DNA of 64,000 bases from Cerrena zonata (Eukaryota; Basidiomycota; Agaricomycetes; Polyporales; Cerrenaceae), in the NCBI GenBank assembly GCA_038087015.1, contig JASBNA010000033.1:248001-312000 (forward strand), written 5' to 3'. The position numbers and the translations under genes were made by a program. The notes under the pieces are model-generated. The model saw only the letters and a program-made list of their open reading frames with translations, was not told where the DNA came from and made no database searches. Within the stretch, counting starts at the first letter, position 1, and the number at the start of each line of letters is the position of its first letter. Positions 8,749-17,850 of this stretch are shown in pieces.

Positions 8749-11064
8749 ATGGCCAGTGGATTGTACTTGCTAGTTCTATGTATTGCAGTATACTTGGTCT
8801 CCGGTGGGCGGTTTTCCATAGCTCTTGCCGGTGCTGCTGCGTATTATTTGCACCAACATAGTGTCGAATCAAAGAAGGCATCACAAATCAATGCTTCAAA
8901 AGAAATAGGAATCAAGACAGAACCAGATCTGGAACCCAAATTCAAGTCAAAATCAAATTCCAAGGCTAAAGAGTCACCCATTTACGCAGTTGATTTTACT
9001 TCTACTACTTTCACTCCTAGTGAAACAAGTAATATTCCAGCCAATCCTACCCCAACAAAATCTAAAACCATATCTTCTTTAAGATCTCGTGCTAAAAGAA
9101 CTCCAAAAGTATTCAAGGCATCTAAACCGGTAAAGAAGACCTCCACCGAACCAGTCTTAACGAAAACAACTGTTGACTTGCTTGAATCACAAATTTATAT
9201 TTTTTATACATCTTTGACCGGAACTTCTCAACGTATTGCCAAATCTTTAAACGAAAAATTGAATAACTTATATAATTTGAAAAACCCTCCAAAATTGTTG
9301 AGTTTGGATGATGATGTTGACGATTTGGAAGAATACTTTTTGAAAACACCAAAACAAAATGGTGATACTAAAAATATATACGTCATGGTCTTACCCTCTT
9401 ATGAAATTGATTCCCCTATTGATTACTTTTTGGACCATCTCACAGAAACTTATAATGATTTCCGTGTTGATAAGTATCCATTGAAATCCCTTTTAGGTTT
9501 TGCAGTTTTAGGTTTGGGTGATTCGGAATCCTGGCCCGAAAAATTTTGTTACCAAGCGAGATTGGCAGATAAGTGGTTAGGTAAGTTAGGTGGGAGAAGA
9601 TTATATCCTCTTGGTGAAGTATGTATGAAATACGAAGGTGAACCAGTTGCCAATGAATGGATCCAAAACTTTGCCGGATTATTGAATGATAATGAGCCAT
9701 TTTATTTAGATGATGACGATTTTGAAGACAGTGACAAAGAAGAAGAAGAAAGTGATTCTACCGATGGTGATGGTGAGACTTTGGTCGATGTTGAAGATAT
9801 GGGAGATATAATGAAAAAACAAGGTACTGATGGATTAAAATCCGAAGCAAAAGAAATGGTTTCTAAGAATTCTCCAACTTATAAATCCTTAACAAAACAA
9901 GGTTATTCAATCATTGGATCGCATTCCGGGGTTAAAATTTGTCGTTGGACTAAAAGTGCTTTAAGAGGAAGAGGTTCATGTTATAAATTTGCATTTTATG
10001 GTATTAGGTCCCATTTATGTATGGAATTTACACCTTCTTTGGCATGTTCTAACAAATGTGTTTTTTGTTGGCGTCATGGTACCAACCCTGTTGCTAAACT
10101 GACTTGGCGTTGGAAATTGGATCCTCCAGATGTAATTGTTCAAGGTGCTTTACAAGCCCATTATCAAAAAATTAAACAAATGAGAGGTGTTCCTGGTATT
10201 CAAATGGATAGATTTGAAGAAGCTTTCAAAGTCAAACATGCTGCACTTAGTTTGGTTGGTGAACCTATTTCATACTTGGAAATTTCTTCTTTAATTAAAA
10301 ATGAGCTTCATTCAAGAGGTATTTCATCTTTTTTGGTTTGCAATGCTCAACATCCTGATAATTTAAGATCCTTGTGTAAAGTTACTCAATTATATGTCAG
10401 TATTGATGCACCAACCAAAACTGATTTGAAGAAAATTGATCGTCCTTTAAATAGTGATTTCTGGGAACGATTGATGGAATGTTTGGATATCCTTAGAACT
10501 GTGCAATCCCATCAACGTACTGTGTTCAGATTAACTTTGGTTAAAGGTTTCAATATGGATGAAATTAAAGGTTATGCTGATATGGTGATCCGTGCCCAAC
10601 CTTCCCAAATTGAAGTTAAAGGTGCTACTTTCTGTGGTTCATCAACAGGTAATGGTAATCCATTGACCATGCAAAACATTCCATTTTATGAAGAATGTAG
10701 AAAATTCGTTATCAATTTGTCTGAAGAATTGAAATCAAGAGGATATGATTACGAAGTTGCAGCAGAACACGCTCATTCCTGTTGTATTTTAATCGCCCAC
10801 ACTAAATTCAAAATAAATAATAAATGGCATACTCATATCGACTATCCAAGATTTTTCGAGCTTGTCGAAAGTGGTGAAGAGTTTACCGATATGGATTACA
10901 TCAAAGAAACTCCAGAATGGGCTGTTTGGGGATCGAAGGAAGCAGGTTTCAATCCTCTTGATGTAAAATTTGACAGAAAAGCCGAAAAATTGAAGAAAAA
11001 GAAGGAAAGAGAAGAACAAGCTAGAATTGCTCTTGAAAAACAACAAATCACTCAAGAAAGTTGA
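8749..11064 (+). CDS. TYW1: tRNA 4-demethylwyosine synthase (wybutosine synthesis)
   Basis: TYW1 is a radical-SAM iron-sulfur enzyme that condenses pyruvate with N1-methylguanosine-37 of tRNA-Phe to build the tricyclic base of wybutosine. The 771-residue protein has an N-terminal hydrophobic segment (about 3-30), as in yeast Tyw1, which is associated with the ER. A flavodoxin-like domain starts near residue 147 (IYIFYTSLTGTSQRIAKSL). An acidic linker spans about 320-345. The radical-SAM domain has its cluster motif CSNKCVFC at about 433-440. Downstream blocks FLVCNAQHPDNLRSL, YVSIDAPTKTDLKKIDRPL and VKGATFCGSS are close to yeast Tyw1. It is complete and in one frame. CTG codon 451 sits in the NPVAK-TWRWK block. 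Confidence 0.95.
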   Translation: MASGLYLLVLCIAVYLVSGGRFSIALAGAAAYYLHQHSVESKKASQINASKEIGIKTEPDLEPKFKSKSNSKAKESPIYAVDFTSTTFTPSETSNIPANPTPTKSKTISSLRSRAKRTPKVFKASKPVKKTSTEPVLTKTTVDLLESQIYIFYTSLTGTSQRIAKSLNEKLNNLYNLKNPPKLLSLDDDVDDLEEYFLKTPKQNGDTKNIYVMVLPSYEIDSPIDYFLDHLTETYNDFRVDKYPLKSLLGFAVLGLGDSESWPEKFCYQARLADKWLGKLGGRRLYPLGEVCMKYEGEPVANEWIQNFAGLLNDNEPFYLDDDDFEDSDKEEEESDSTDGDGETLVDVEDMGDIMKKQGTDGLKSEAKEMVSKNSPTYKSLTKQGYSIIGSHSGVKICRWTKSALRGRGSCYKFAFYGIRSHLCMEFTPSLACSNKCVFCWRHGTNPVAKLTWRWKLDPPDVIVQGALQAHYQKIKQMRGVPGIQMDRFEEAFKVKHAALSLVGEPISYLEISSLIKNELHSRGISSFLVCNAQHPDNLRSLCKVTQLYVSIDAPTKTDLKKIDRPLNSDFWERLMECLDILRTVQSHQRTVFRLTLVKGFNMDEIKGYADMVIRAQPSQIEVKGATFCGSSTGNGNPLTMQNIPFYEECRKFVINLSEELKSRGYDYEVAAEHAHSCCILIAHTKFKINNKWHTHIDYPRFFELVESGEEFTDMDYIKETPEWAVWGSKEAGFNPLDVKFDRKAEKLKKKKEREEQARIALEKQQITQES

Positions 11065-11389
11065 TCTATTTAATTTATTCCGTTATGACAAAACCATCTT
11101 GTACATTATTCTTTATTTATATACATCTATTATTGCTTATTGCTATCATTTTGCATTTCTAGGCTCAAAGTTTGTAAATACTCTTATATATTCGTACCAA
11201 ATGTACTTGACGTTGGCAACTCTTCCTCAAAACTCATGATTTTTGCAGTAATCAAATTCGATGCGCGGATGTTTGGCTTCTGATGCGTTTTTTCGTCTGT
11301 TTTGTTTGAAACGACAACTAAAAAAAAAAATAGAATAAAGTTATCTGGCCTTTCAGATCGATGGCTAAATATCTGAAGTAATATAGACA
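11065..11389. other. Intergenic region upstream of ALG2
   Basis: This gap of about 325 bp between tandem plus-strand genes holds the TYW1 3' region and the ALG2 promoter. It has no recognisable element beyond an A-run near 11321. The short open frames in it are not convincing. Confidence 0.45.
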
Positions 11390-12802
11390 ATGTCAAACCT
11401 CAAGCAAAAAGGAGGCAAGAAAATTGCATTTGTTCATCCTGATTTGGGTATCGGTGGAGCTGAGAGATTAGTGGTTGATGCTGCTGTTGGGTTACAAGAA
11501 TTGGGTAACGAAGTTCGTGTTTATACTTCACATTGCGATAAAACCCACTGTTTTGAAGAAGTCAGTAGTGGTATACTTCAAGTAACGGTATATGGAGATT
11601 TCTTTCCTACCCAATTTCTTAAGAAGTTTCATATTTTTTTTGCTATATTAAGACAATTTTATCTTACTTTAAAGCTCATCTTTACTGGTGAGATTAACCA
11701 ATACGATTACTTTATCGTGGATCAACTATCCTTTGCAGTTCCTTTACTCAGTTTGTTCAGTAATGAAAACTGTAAAATTTTATTTTATTGTCATTTCCCC
11801 GATCAACTATTAGCCAGAAAGGGCGGTCTTATCAAAAGCCTTTATAGAGTACCTTTTGACTTAATTGAAGAATGGACAACAGGGGTAAGTGATAAAATAG
11901 TTGTTAATTCTAACTTTACAAAGGGAATTTTCCATAAGACATTTGGTAGATTGAATGATATTGAGCCTGGTGTAATTTACCCTTGTGTTGACGTTGGTGC
12001 TGCTTCAACTTTAACTGAAACTGATCACTCGAGTGAAGTTGAATTAAAGGAGTTTTTAAAAGGTTCTAAATTCTTTCTTTCGATTAATCGTTTTGAGAGA
12101 ACCAAGAATATTGCATTGGCTTTAAAAGCTTTTGCAAAGTTCAAATCACAATTACCGGCTAATGAGAAACCAAAATTAATCATTGCCGGTGGGTTTGATT
12201 CTAGAGTAATTGAAAACGTGGAACACTTAAAAGAATTAGAAGACTTAGCAAATACGTTGAACTTAAAACATTTTACGATTAGAGGCAAGCTTATTGTCAT
12301 GCCGCCATCAACCGAAGTTTTATTCCTCCCATCAATCAGAACATCAATCAAGAACTCCTTGATAAGAAACGCAGAATTACTATTGTATACCCCAGGATTT
12401 GAACACTTTGGAATTGTCCCCGTTGAAAGTATGTTATACGAGACTCCTGTCCTAGCTGTGAATCATGGAGGTCCATTAGAATCGGTTGTTAATTTTGACG
12501 GTACCAATATAGAAGACGCCACTGGATATAATAAGACACCAAAAGAGGAATTATGGGCAGAAACAATGTTTGAATTTTATACAAGACTTAATGATGCCAC
12601 CAAAGCAAAATTAGGATCCAATGGGTTAGAAAGGGTTAAAAAGATATTTCTGAGAGAGCAAATGAGTGAAGCATTTTATAATAATTTAATTGACGGTAAT
12701 ATTAATGAAAACAAAGGTTTTATATATAAGGTATTACAATTTTGGAAATTCCATTTGATTATTGTTTTCATAGCCGTTATTTTAATTCATTCAAAACGTT
12801 AA
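11390..12802 (+). CDS. ALG2: GDP-mannose:Man1-2GlcNAc2-PP-dolichol mannosyltransferase
   Basis: Alg2 adds the second and third mannose (alpha-1,3 and alpha-1,6) to the dolichol-linked N-glycan precursor on the cytosolic face of the ER. The N-terminal GT-B signature IAFVHPDLGIGGAERLVVD is at about residues 13-31. Other family blocks are FYCHFPDQLLARKGG, VNSNFTKGIF and the GT4 nucleotide-sugar motif TPGFEHFGIVPVESMLYETP near 330-350. The C-terminus ends in a hydrophobic segment and a basic tail, as expected for its membrane attachment. At 470 residues it is close to the 503 of S. cerevisiae. It is convergent with the next gene, only 36 bp apart. Confidence 0.95.
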   Translation: MSNLKQKGGKKIAFVHPDLGIGGAERLVVDAAVGLQELGNEVRVYTSHCDKTHCFEEVSSGILQVTVYGDFFPTQFLKKFHIFFAILRQFYLTLKLIFTGEINQYDYFIVDQLSFAVPLLSLFSNENCKILFYCHFPDQLLARKGGLIKSLYRVPFDLIEEWTTGVSDKIVVNSNFTKGIFHKTFGRLNDIEPGVIYPCVDVGAASTLTETDHSSEVELKEFLKGSKFFLSINRFERTKNIALALKAFAKFKSQLPANEKPKLIIAGGFDSRVIENVEHLKELEDLANTLNLKHFTIRGKLIVMPPSTEVLFLPSIRTSIKNSLIRNAELLLYTPGFEHFGIVPVESMLYETPVLAVNHGGPLESVVNFDGTNIEDATGYNKTPKEELWAETMFEFYTRLNDATKAKLGSNGLERVKKIFLREQMSEAFYNNLIDGNINENKGFIYKVLQFWKFHLIIVFIAVILIHSKR

Positions 12803-12838
12803 TTATTATATACAGTGTACATATATATATAAACAAAT

Positions 12839-14215
12839 TCATGATTTGAACATGTCCTTTATTGATTGCCAAATACGTAAATCGTTTGTTGAATTTGGAT
12901 CTTGTAAGCGATAATTTGAAGAAGTTGAACCAGAGTTACCTCCAGGCCCGGAATCAAATAATCCAAACAAGCCAGAACCACCCGAGTCCATATTTTTATT
13001 ATAATTTAATAATTCGCCGTTACTTTTGATACGGGCGTATTCTTCTTGTTGAAACCAATCTCTTACTAATTGATCTAATTGATTAGTAACTCTTTCGAAA
13101 GATTTCTTCAATTCATTTTCTGCTACTAATTTAAACTTATGTAAATTTGTACTTGGACACTGCAAGTTATAATCTCTAATTGATTTATTGATTAAATTAG
13201 TTTTAGCAATGACAAAAGGTAATTGTTTGTTATGGAAATCAAGTAAGTAATAATTTTGTAAATTAGTCGAATTGATATGATTTAGAATCAAAGTTTTGTT
13301 AGTATTGAAATCGATTTTTAATTTATTGAATATTGAATTAAACCATTTTTTATCTAGATCAAGCCTAAAAGCATTTGCTTCACGATCAATACCTTGTTGA
13401 TTTTCAATCCAAGGAGGTAGTATTTCTTGTTTATTTAAAATTTGATTAATAAAATAGTTTGAATCGGCACTATTTGCCAAATGGTTTCGGTCTAAAGGTT
13501 TACCTCTAACCGAGGACATATTAGGAGAATCAAATTGACCAGTTTGTTGATTGATAGAACTATTAATTGCCGATTCGCTTAGTTTATTAATAAGACCCAA
13601 TGTAGTGTTAGGACTAGCAGAATTGATTAACATGGATGGACCTAGCAACCTTTCTCTATATAACTCCCGCCAATTGTCATCATCTTTTTCTTTATCGGAT
13701 TTATCATCATTTTTTTTAACTTTATAATCTAAACTTGATTCTTTAGCATTTATTAAACGATCTTTTGCATTTAAAGGAGGAGTCATGATACGATTTGATT
13801 GTTTAGTCATGGCAATAGGCGGAGGCTTGGAGTCTATGATCATTCTCAAATTGGAATCATAACTAGATTCTTTACCATCCCAAGGTTTATTGGTGATGGT
13901 ATCAGCAATATTTCTTGCATGGTTATTATGTTTTAATAGGGATTCACTTTTCAATAACCCCAATTGAACCTGGTGACTGTTACGGAAAGCCTTATCTTTT
14001 GAACCATCGGTAGAGTAATTTTGATACATTTCTCGAAGTTTGGGGTCGTGATCCACCAATGAGCTTGGAGTAGAGTCTTCAATTTTTGATTCTAGAATCT
14101 GATTGAATCTCGATAATAACGCAGAATTGCCATCATCCTCTTGCGGAGGTTTCTTGGATGAGTTGAACCGTATCCACTGATACCGACACCTCACTAGACT
14201 TTTCCTGGATAACAT
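12839..14215 (-). CDS. Mitochondrial DUF1992 (DNAJC28-like domain) protein
   Basis: The 458-residue product starts with a basic, acid-free presequence (MLSRKSLVRCRYQWIRF), suggesting import into mitochondria. The middle (about residues 230-300) carries the features of the DUF1992 family: VRGKPLDRNHLANSAD, then INQILNKQEILPPWIENQQ, matching the family pattern GKGKPL...N.IL...LPPWIE. No J domain is seen. DUF1992 proteins are found from bacteria to human DNAJC28; their biochemical role is not established. The C-terminal 60 residues are Gly/Ser/Asn-rich. A CACGTG site lies about 90 bp upstream of the ATG. Confidence 0.75.
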   Translation of the reverse strand: MLSRKSLVRCRYQWIRFNSSKKPPQEDDGNSALLSRFNQILESKIEDSTPSSLVDHDPKLREMYQNYSTDGSKDKAFRNSHQVQLGLLKSESLLKHNNHARNIADTITNKPWDGKESSYDSNLRMIIDSKPPPIAMTKQSNRIMTPPLNAKDRLINAKESSLDYKVKKNDDKSDKEKDDDNWRELYRERLLGPSMLINSASPNTTLGLINKLSESAINSSINQQTGQFDSPNMSSVRGKPLDRNHLANSADSNYFINQILNKQEILPPWIENQQGIDREANAFRLDLDKKWFNSIFNKLKIDFNTNKTLILNHINSTNLQNYYLLDFHNKQLPFVIAKTNLINKSIRDYNLQCPSTNLHKFKLVAENELKKSFERVTNQLDQLVRDWFQQEEYARIKSNGELLNYNKNMDSGGSGLFGLFDSGPGGNSGSTSSNYRLQDPNSTNDLRIWQSIKDMFKS

Positions 14216-14670
14216 TTGCGCTGTTGCCGTCAGGGTTGCACATTCTTTTGGGAGACCGATTTTTCATTCCTTTGATCTTTCTGTCCCCCCTCGGAATGGC
14301 CGGGTCACGTGAGCGAAATCGGGCAAAAAACCGACCAAGACAATATACAGTACTGCAGCCCGAATAAAGTTGCAATTTCGATGATGGTCATTAGGAATGA
14401 CTAAATCATGAAAACTTTTTATTTGATACTATAAAGTCAAGAGTATGTAAGAAATCAGTATGTAAAGATAGGGTATGAACCATGCGTAAGAAAAGACCGT
14501 AGTGAAAAGAATGTGATGCAAATAAACACAATAGAAAAAAAGTAGAAGAAATGAATGACAAGGACACGGAAAAGAAGATGCTAAAGAAATAAAAGTAATG
14601 GAATCAATGAGCCAAAAGAAACACACGTAAAACTTGTGGTTTTAAAAGCTGGCTAAAAAAAGAGTTCAAA
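14216..14670. other. Intergenic region with a Cbf1-type site
   Basis: This gap of about 450 bp contains the promoter of the DUF1992 gene and the 3' region of the tail-anchored orphan. The only clear motif is CACGTG at 14306-14311. No coding sequence is evident. Confidence 0.5.
14306..14311. promoter_or_regulatory. CACGTG E-box (Cbf1-type)
   Basis: CACGTG in the context GTCACGTGAG lies 91-96 bp upstream of the DUF1992 gene ATG. Cbf1 binds RTCACRTG in yeasts and in Candida controls respiratory, sulfur and ribosomal genes. The assignment is by sequence only. Confidence 0.5.
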
Positions 14671-15186
14671 TTATAAGGCGTAAAAAATCAATACCCCGGA
14701 ACCAAAAACGATAAACATGAGGAAGAGTAATTTACAGAAAAACCCCATGACATGTTCTCGCTTCCCCCCGGCGGTGATGATCAATTGGTTTTCCAAATCA
14801 ACATCGTCCATTAGTCTAATCTTGCCCTTTGAGGCAGGATAAAAGTAATTCTTATCGTCTTTTTCAAATTGGTCGAATTGGTTATAAATGGAAGAGTTAT
14901 TGGAATCGACAGAGTTCACCGAAGACACCGATAACGAATGGTTTCTCTTATTGTCGCCATAGTATTCGTGGTTCACCGGGTTACCCAAGGTACTGGTATG
15001 ACTGGAAGACCTTGATCTGGTAATAGAAGGAATATGGGGCTTTTGATTGATTTCTGGAAAGGGTGCAAACGTCACCGAAGGCACTCTTCTTGGAGCCGGT
15101 GGCTGGTTGTTGCTGCTGGGATCGGTGGTGTTGGTGGTTGTGATTATAGGACTGTTATTGACGGCCATGGAGTTGTGGTTATTCAT
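14671..15186 (-). CDS. Predicted tail-anchored membrane protein, unknown function
   Basis: I do not recognise this 171-residue protein. The first ~110 residues are disordered in character, rich in Asn, Ser, Thr and Pro, with short basic/Ser motifs (PRRVPSVTFAPFPEI, TRSRSSSHTS) that look like kinase sites. A charged stretch KGKIRLMDDVDLENQLIITAGGKREHV precedes a single hydrophobic helix at about 149-169, with only the terminal Leu after it. That layout is typical of a C-terminal tail anchor inserted after translation into the ER or outer mitochondrial membrane. No signal peptide is seen. The coding call rests on the ATG, the composition and the anchor. Confidence 0.6.
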   Translation of the reverse strand: MNNHNSMAVNNSPIITTTNTTDPSSNNQPPAPRRVPSVTFAPFPEINQKPHIPSITRSRSSSHTSTLGNPVNHEYYGDNKRNHSLSVSSVNSVDSNNSSIYNQFDQFEKDDKNYFYPASKGKIRLMDDVDLENQLIITAGGKREHVMGFFCKLLFLMFIVFGSGVLIFYAL

Positions 15187-15672
15187 ATTGAAACTTCGAA
15201 GCTAAACCCAGATGCCAATCAGAAAAAGATTAGTAGTAGAATAAGTAGAATACAATATCGAACAGCCGTTTGTCCAAAGGTGAAGGGAAGTATTGCTATT
15301 TATATAGACTTTTTAATTGTTCGTTTGTTTGTTTTAATCACACAGAATCTGTGTGCCTTTTTATTGTATTGACACTTTTTTTTTTTTTTTTTTTGTTTTG
15401 TTAGCATCTGTTTTTTTTTTTTTTTTTTTTTTTTTTGTTTTATTAGTCTTTTTTTTTATATATTATTATCTTCTTTAGTTTAAATTACTTACATGCTCCA
15501 TTTGTTTATTTGTATTAATAAAGATAGGACTGCCCGAACATTAAAAATAAACCAAGGAGGTTATCTGGCCACCACAAGGGCTGGACGGGAAGATAACCAC
15601 ACTATCTCGTAGTGTTTCCAATTCAGGTGCCATGAGATTGTCAAAACGGAAAAAGGTTAAGGACCTGGGTTA
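15187..15672. other. Intergenic region with long poly-T tracts
   Basis: The stretch upstream of the tail-anchored gene carries long T tracts at about 15369-15394 and 15411-15436. Poly(dA:dT) tracts of this kind are nucleosome-excluding promoter elements in yeasts. No coding sequence is seen on either strand before the fragment that ends at 15673. Confidence 0.5.
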
Positions 15673-15990
15673 CTATTTCGGTTCTTCGATTGGTTTGGTT
15701 AGTGCCTCGTGTACCAATGGAGAAAAGAGCGGCACCCGTACCCCCCTCTCCCGTAGTTGTTGTTCTTGTTCTTCTTCTTTCAGTGGAATCCCCCCTTTGA
15801 CATGGGGCTGTACCCACTGGTTGGGTCTTTTGAACTGCACAAGATTGCTTGATGGATTACCATCAAGCATCTCTGGCGTCTCAGCCTCTTGTAGAATAAT
15901 CCGAAATGGTTATCAGGACTACCCGCCTCATGGGCGTATTGTTTTCCCCAGAATGGGTTCCCGTTTTCTAGAAACAGTTTTCGATCGTTA
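15673..15990 (-). CDS. Fragment of an unrecognised gene with a frameshift and a possible upstream intron
   Basis: Minus-strand translation gives protein-like sequence in two adjacent frames: first NGNPFWGKQYAHEAGSPDNH, then, after a one-base slip near 15886-15890, FKRPNQWVQPHVKGGIPLKE and a stop at 15673. Both parts are rich in Trp, Pro, Gly and charged residues, unlike the low-complexity noise nearby. A GTAAGT at 16104-16099 and an acceptor TTCTAG ending at 15968, with GCTTAAC before it, could bound a 137-nt intron. I could not define a first exon or an ATG. No family is recognised. A plus-strand frame over the same bases is the competing reading. Confidence 0.4.
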
Positions 15991-16282
15991 AGCTATTGAC
16001 ACCACCCTGTGTTGTCTTTGTACAAATTCATTTCAGTAATTTCAAATACTTAATTTCATGTTTTGATTTTGTATTCTCGATTTAGTCATCGGACACCTAC
16101 TTACAGGCTACTCAACTGGTAATACTGGCTTGAAACGGGTCTGCCCTCCCTTGAGTGAGGTGACTTGTTTGATCTCGTCAGCGCCCGTCGTAATAGTGAT
16201 TTACAGAAAACGTCGTCAAACAGACGAAGGTCAGAGTATCCAGGTTAACCCGCGTAAATTAATAAACGTTATACTTTATTGA

Positions 16283-16314
<32 letters not shown>

Positions 16315-16335
16315 TTTTTTTGTTTGTTTGTTTGC
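15991..16335. other. Unresolved region, possibly intron and first exon of the fragment
   Basis: On the minus strand, open stretches around 16105-16230 in two frames look mildly coding but lack an ATG. Poly-T runs at 16282-16320 flank the acetyltransferase stop codon. Nothing here can be called with confidence. Confidence 0.35.
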
Positions 16336-17724
16336 TCACTTTTCGCAGTAATCAAATTTCGATTCAAAGTCCTTGATAAACTGGTTCCATGCGTTTGGTT
16401 CCAAGTCGTCAAATTCTTTCATATATCCTAAGACTAGATTGGTCCCGCCCGTTGGGGTTCCCACCACCAGGAAGCCAAAGTAATGGGATATCCCGATATT
16501 CTGACTGAATATCAAATCTTCAACCTGCCATTCTCCGCTGACAATTTTCTTTATTCCAAGATTCGATACTTCCAAGGTCAGTTTTGAATAATTTTCCAAT
16601 CTATTGTATAAGAAATCTCTTATGTTGACCAATCCAAGTAACCCCATTCGTTGGATATTGTTCAAGTTGCTTATTGCCGCTTTCAATTGTCTGGCGAATA
16701 CTCTTGTAGTTTCAATGATCGATTTGATGGGCCCTATAGTACAGTCGACTGATCCAACACATACCCCATACCGGTAGTCAGGGAGAAACCGGCGCCCGGA
16801 AAATACTAGGCCGGATTGAAAGGAATATTGCACAGTGGCATCGTTGGCAAGCCGTGGGACTATAGTATCTTGTAACGCCGATAACCCAACGGCCCCAATA
16901 AATGGCGTAAGGGTAACTTGCTGGCTACGACAATACTCTACTGCCTTCTGTGTTTGCAATGGATCAAACTTAATCATCTTGTACCCGGTTCGGATCAGTT
17001 TGGTCTTGGGCTTATAAGTAAACATTGGATTCTGCCTCAAATCAGGGAATCCCTCGATGAACCATCGACGGTATATATTCTTGATAAACCCAGGAATCAT
17101 TTCCAGGACAATGACGCTGATCTTCTGGATTAACGACGCAGTATACAAGTCACTGATCTCATCAACGGGGGGACTCAAGGGGGCCAACTTTTCATAGTCC
17201 TGCTCATAGTTGAAGATAACCGCGTTGGATCTTGTTTCTTCCTTGGCCAATTCTCTAATCAAATCTTCATGGAAAAATGCCCCCGAACCACCGTCAAATA
17301 GTATATGGTCACAGAGGAATGTAACATACTGTTTGTCGCCGCATTGGCTAATCATCACTTTGAACAATGGCTTATCCACATTCATTTCAAAATCAATCTC
17401 TCCAATTTCTTCCAAAACCTGTTCATTGAACTCTTTAATCTCCCGCCATTCAACAACATCTTCGTACCTGATCTCTTTCACCGGCTTCAATATAAAATTC
17501 CGATAATCAGACGGGGAATCCTCCTCGATACTACTTGTTCGAAATGCATTCAAAACAAACGTACTATTATTCAACATTAACCTCCGGAGTGCTCCACGAA
17601 TGGCCCCCTCCTCAATCCGCTTGTTATACACCCCAGTAACATTGAAGTTTATATAATACTTGTTGAGATTACGACAGATATAGTACCGGTCTGCATTGGT
17701 AGGCTCCCTTTGGTGCTGAGTCAT
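16336..17724 (-). CDS. Alcohol acetyltransferase-like protein (AATase family)
   Basis: The 462-residue product belongs to the fungal AATase/condensation-fold family of Atf1/Atf2-type enzymes, which transfer acetyl from acetyl-CoA to alcohols or sterols. The catalytic HxxxD motif is visible as DHILFDGGSGAFFHEDL (about residue 190), and the N-terminus has the NLNKYYINFNVTGVYN pattern of the first strand. I start at the ATG at 17724. An in-frame ATG at 17799 would add a lysine-rich leader encoded by A-rich sequence, which looks like 5' leader rather than protein. It lies tandem to and downstream of the sulfonate dioxygenase. Substrate specificity cannot be read from the sequence. Confidence 0.8.
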   Translation of the reverse strand: MTQHQREPTNADRYYICRNLNKYYINFNVTGVYNKRIEEGAIRGALRRLMLNNSTFVLNAFRTSSIEEDSPSDYRNFILKPVKEIRYEDVVEWREIKEFNEQVLEEIGEIDFEMNVDKPLFKVMISQCGDKQYVTFLCDHILFDGGSGAFFHEDLIRELAKEETRSNAVIFNYEQDYEKLAPLSPPVDEISDLYTASLIQKISVIVLEMIPGFIKNIYRRWFIEGFPDLRQNPMFTYKPKTKLIRTGYKMIKFDPLQTQKAVEYCRSQQVTLTPFIGAVGLSALQDTIVPRLANDATVQYSFQSGLVFSGRRFLPDYRYGVCVGSVDCTIGPIKSIIETTRVFARQLKAAISNLNNIQRMGLLGLVNIRDFLYNRLENYSKLTLEVSNLGIKKIVSGEWQVEDLIFSQNIGISHYFGFLVVGTPTGGTNLVLGYMKEFDDLEPNAWNQFIKDFESKFDYCEK

Positions 17725-17850
17725 AGTCGGTTTTTCGATTCTTTCAATTTTTTTCAAAGTCCCCTTTTTTCTTTTTTTTTTTTCAGCCAGGGAAATCATT
17801 ACTTTTTATACTACAGCCCCTATTCCGTATACACAAAATATCTTTTATTC

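Noticed and set aside
15632..15991. Plus-strand 119-codon open frame
   Set aside because: It overlaps the more protein-like minus-strand fragment, and its composition (Cys/Ser/Arg-rich) looks like the shadow of that strand.
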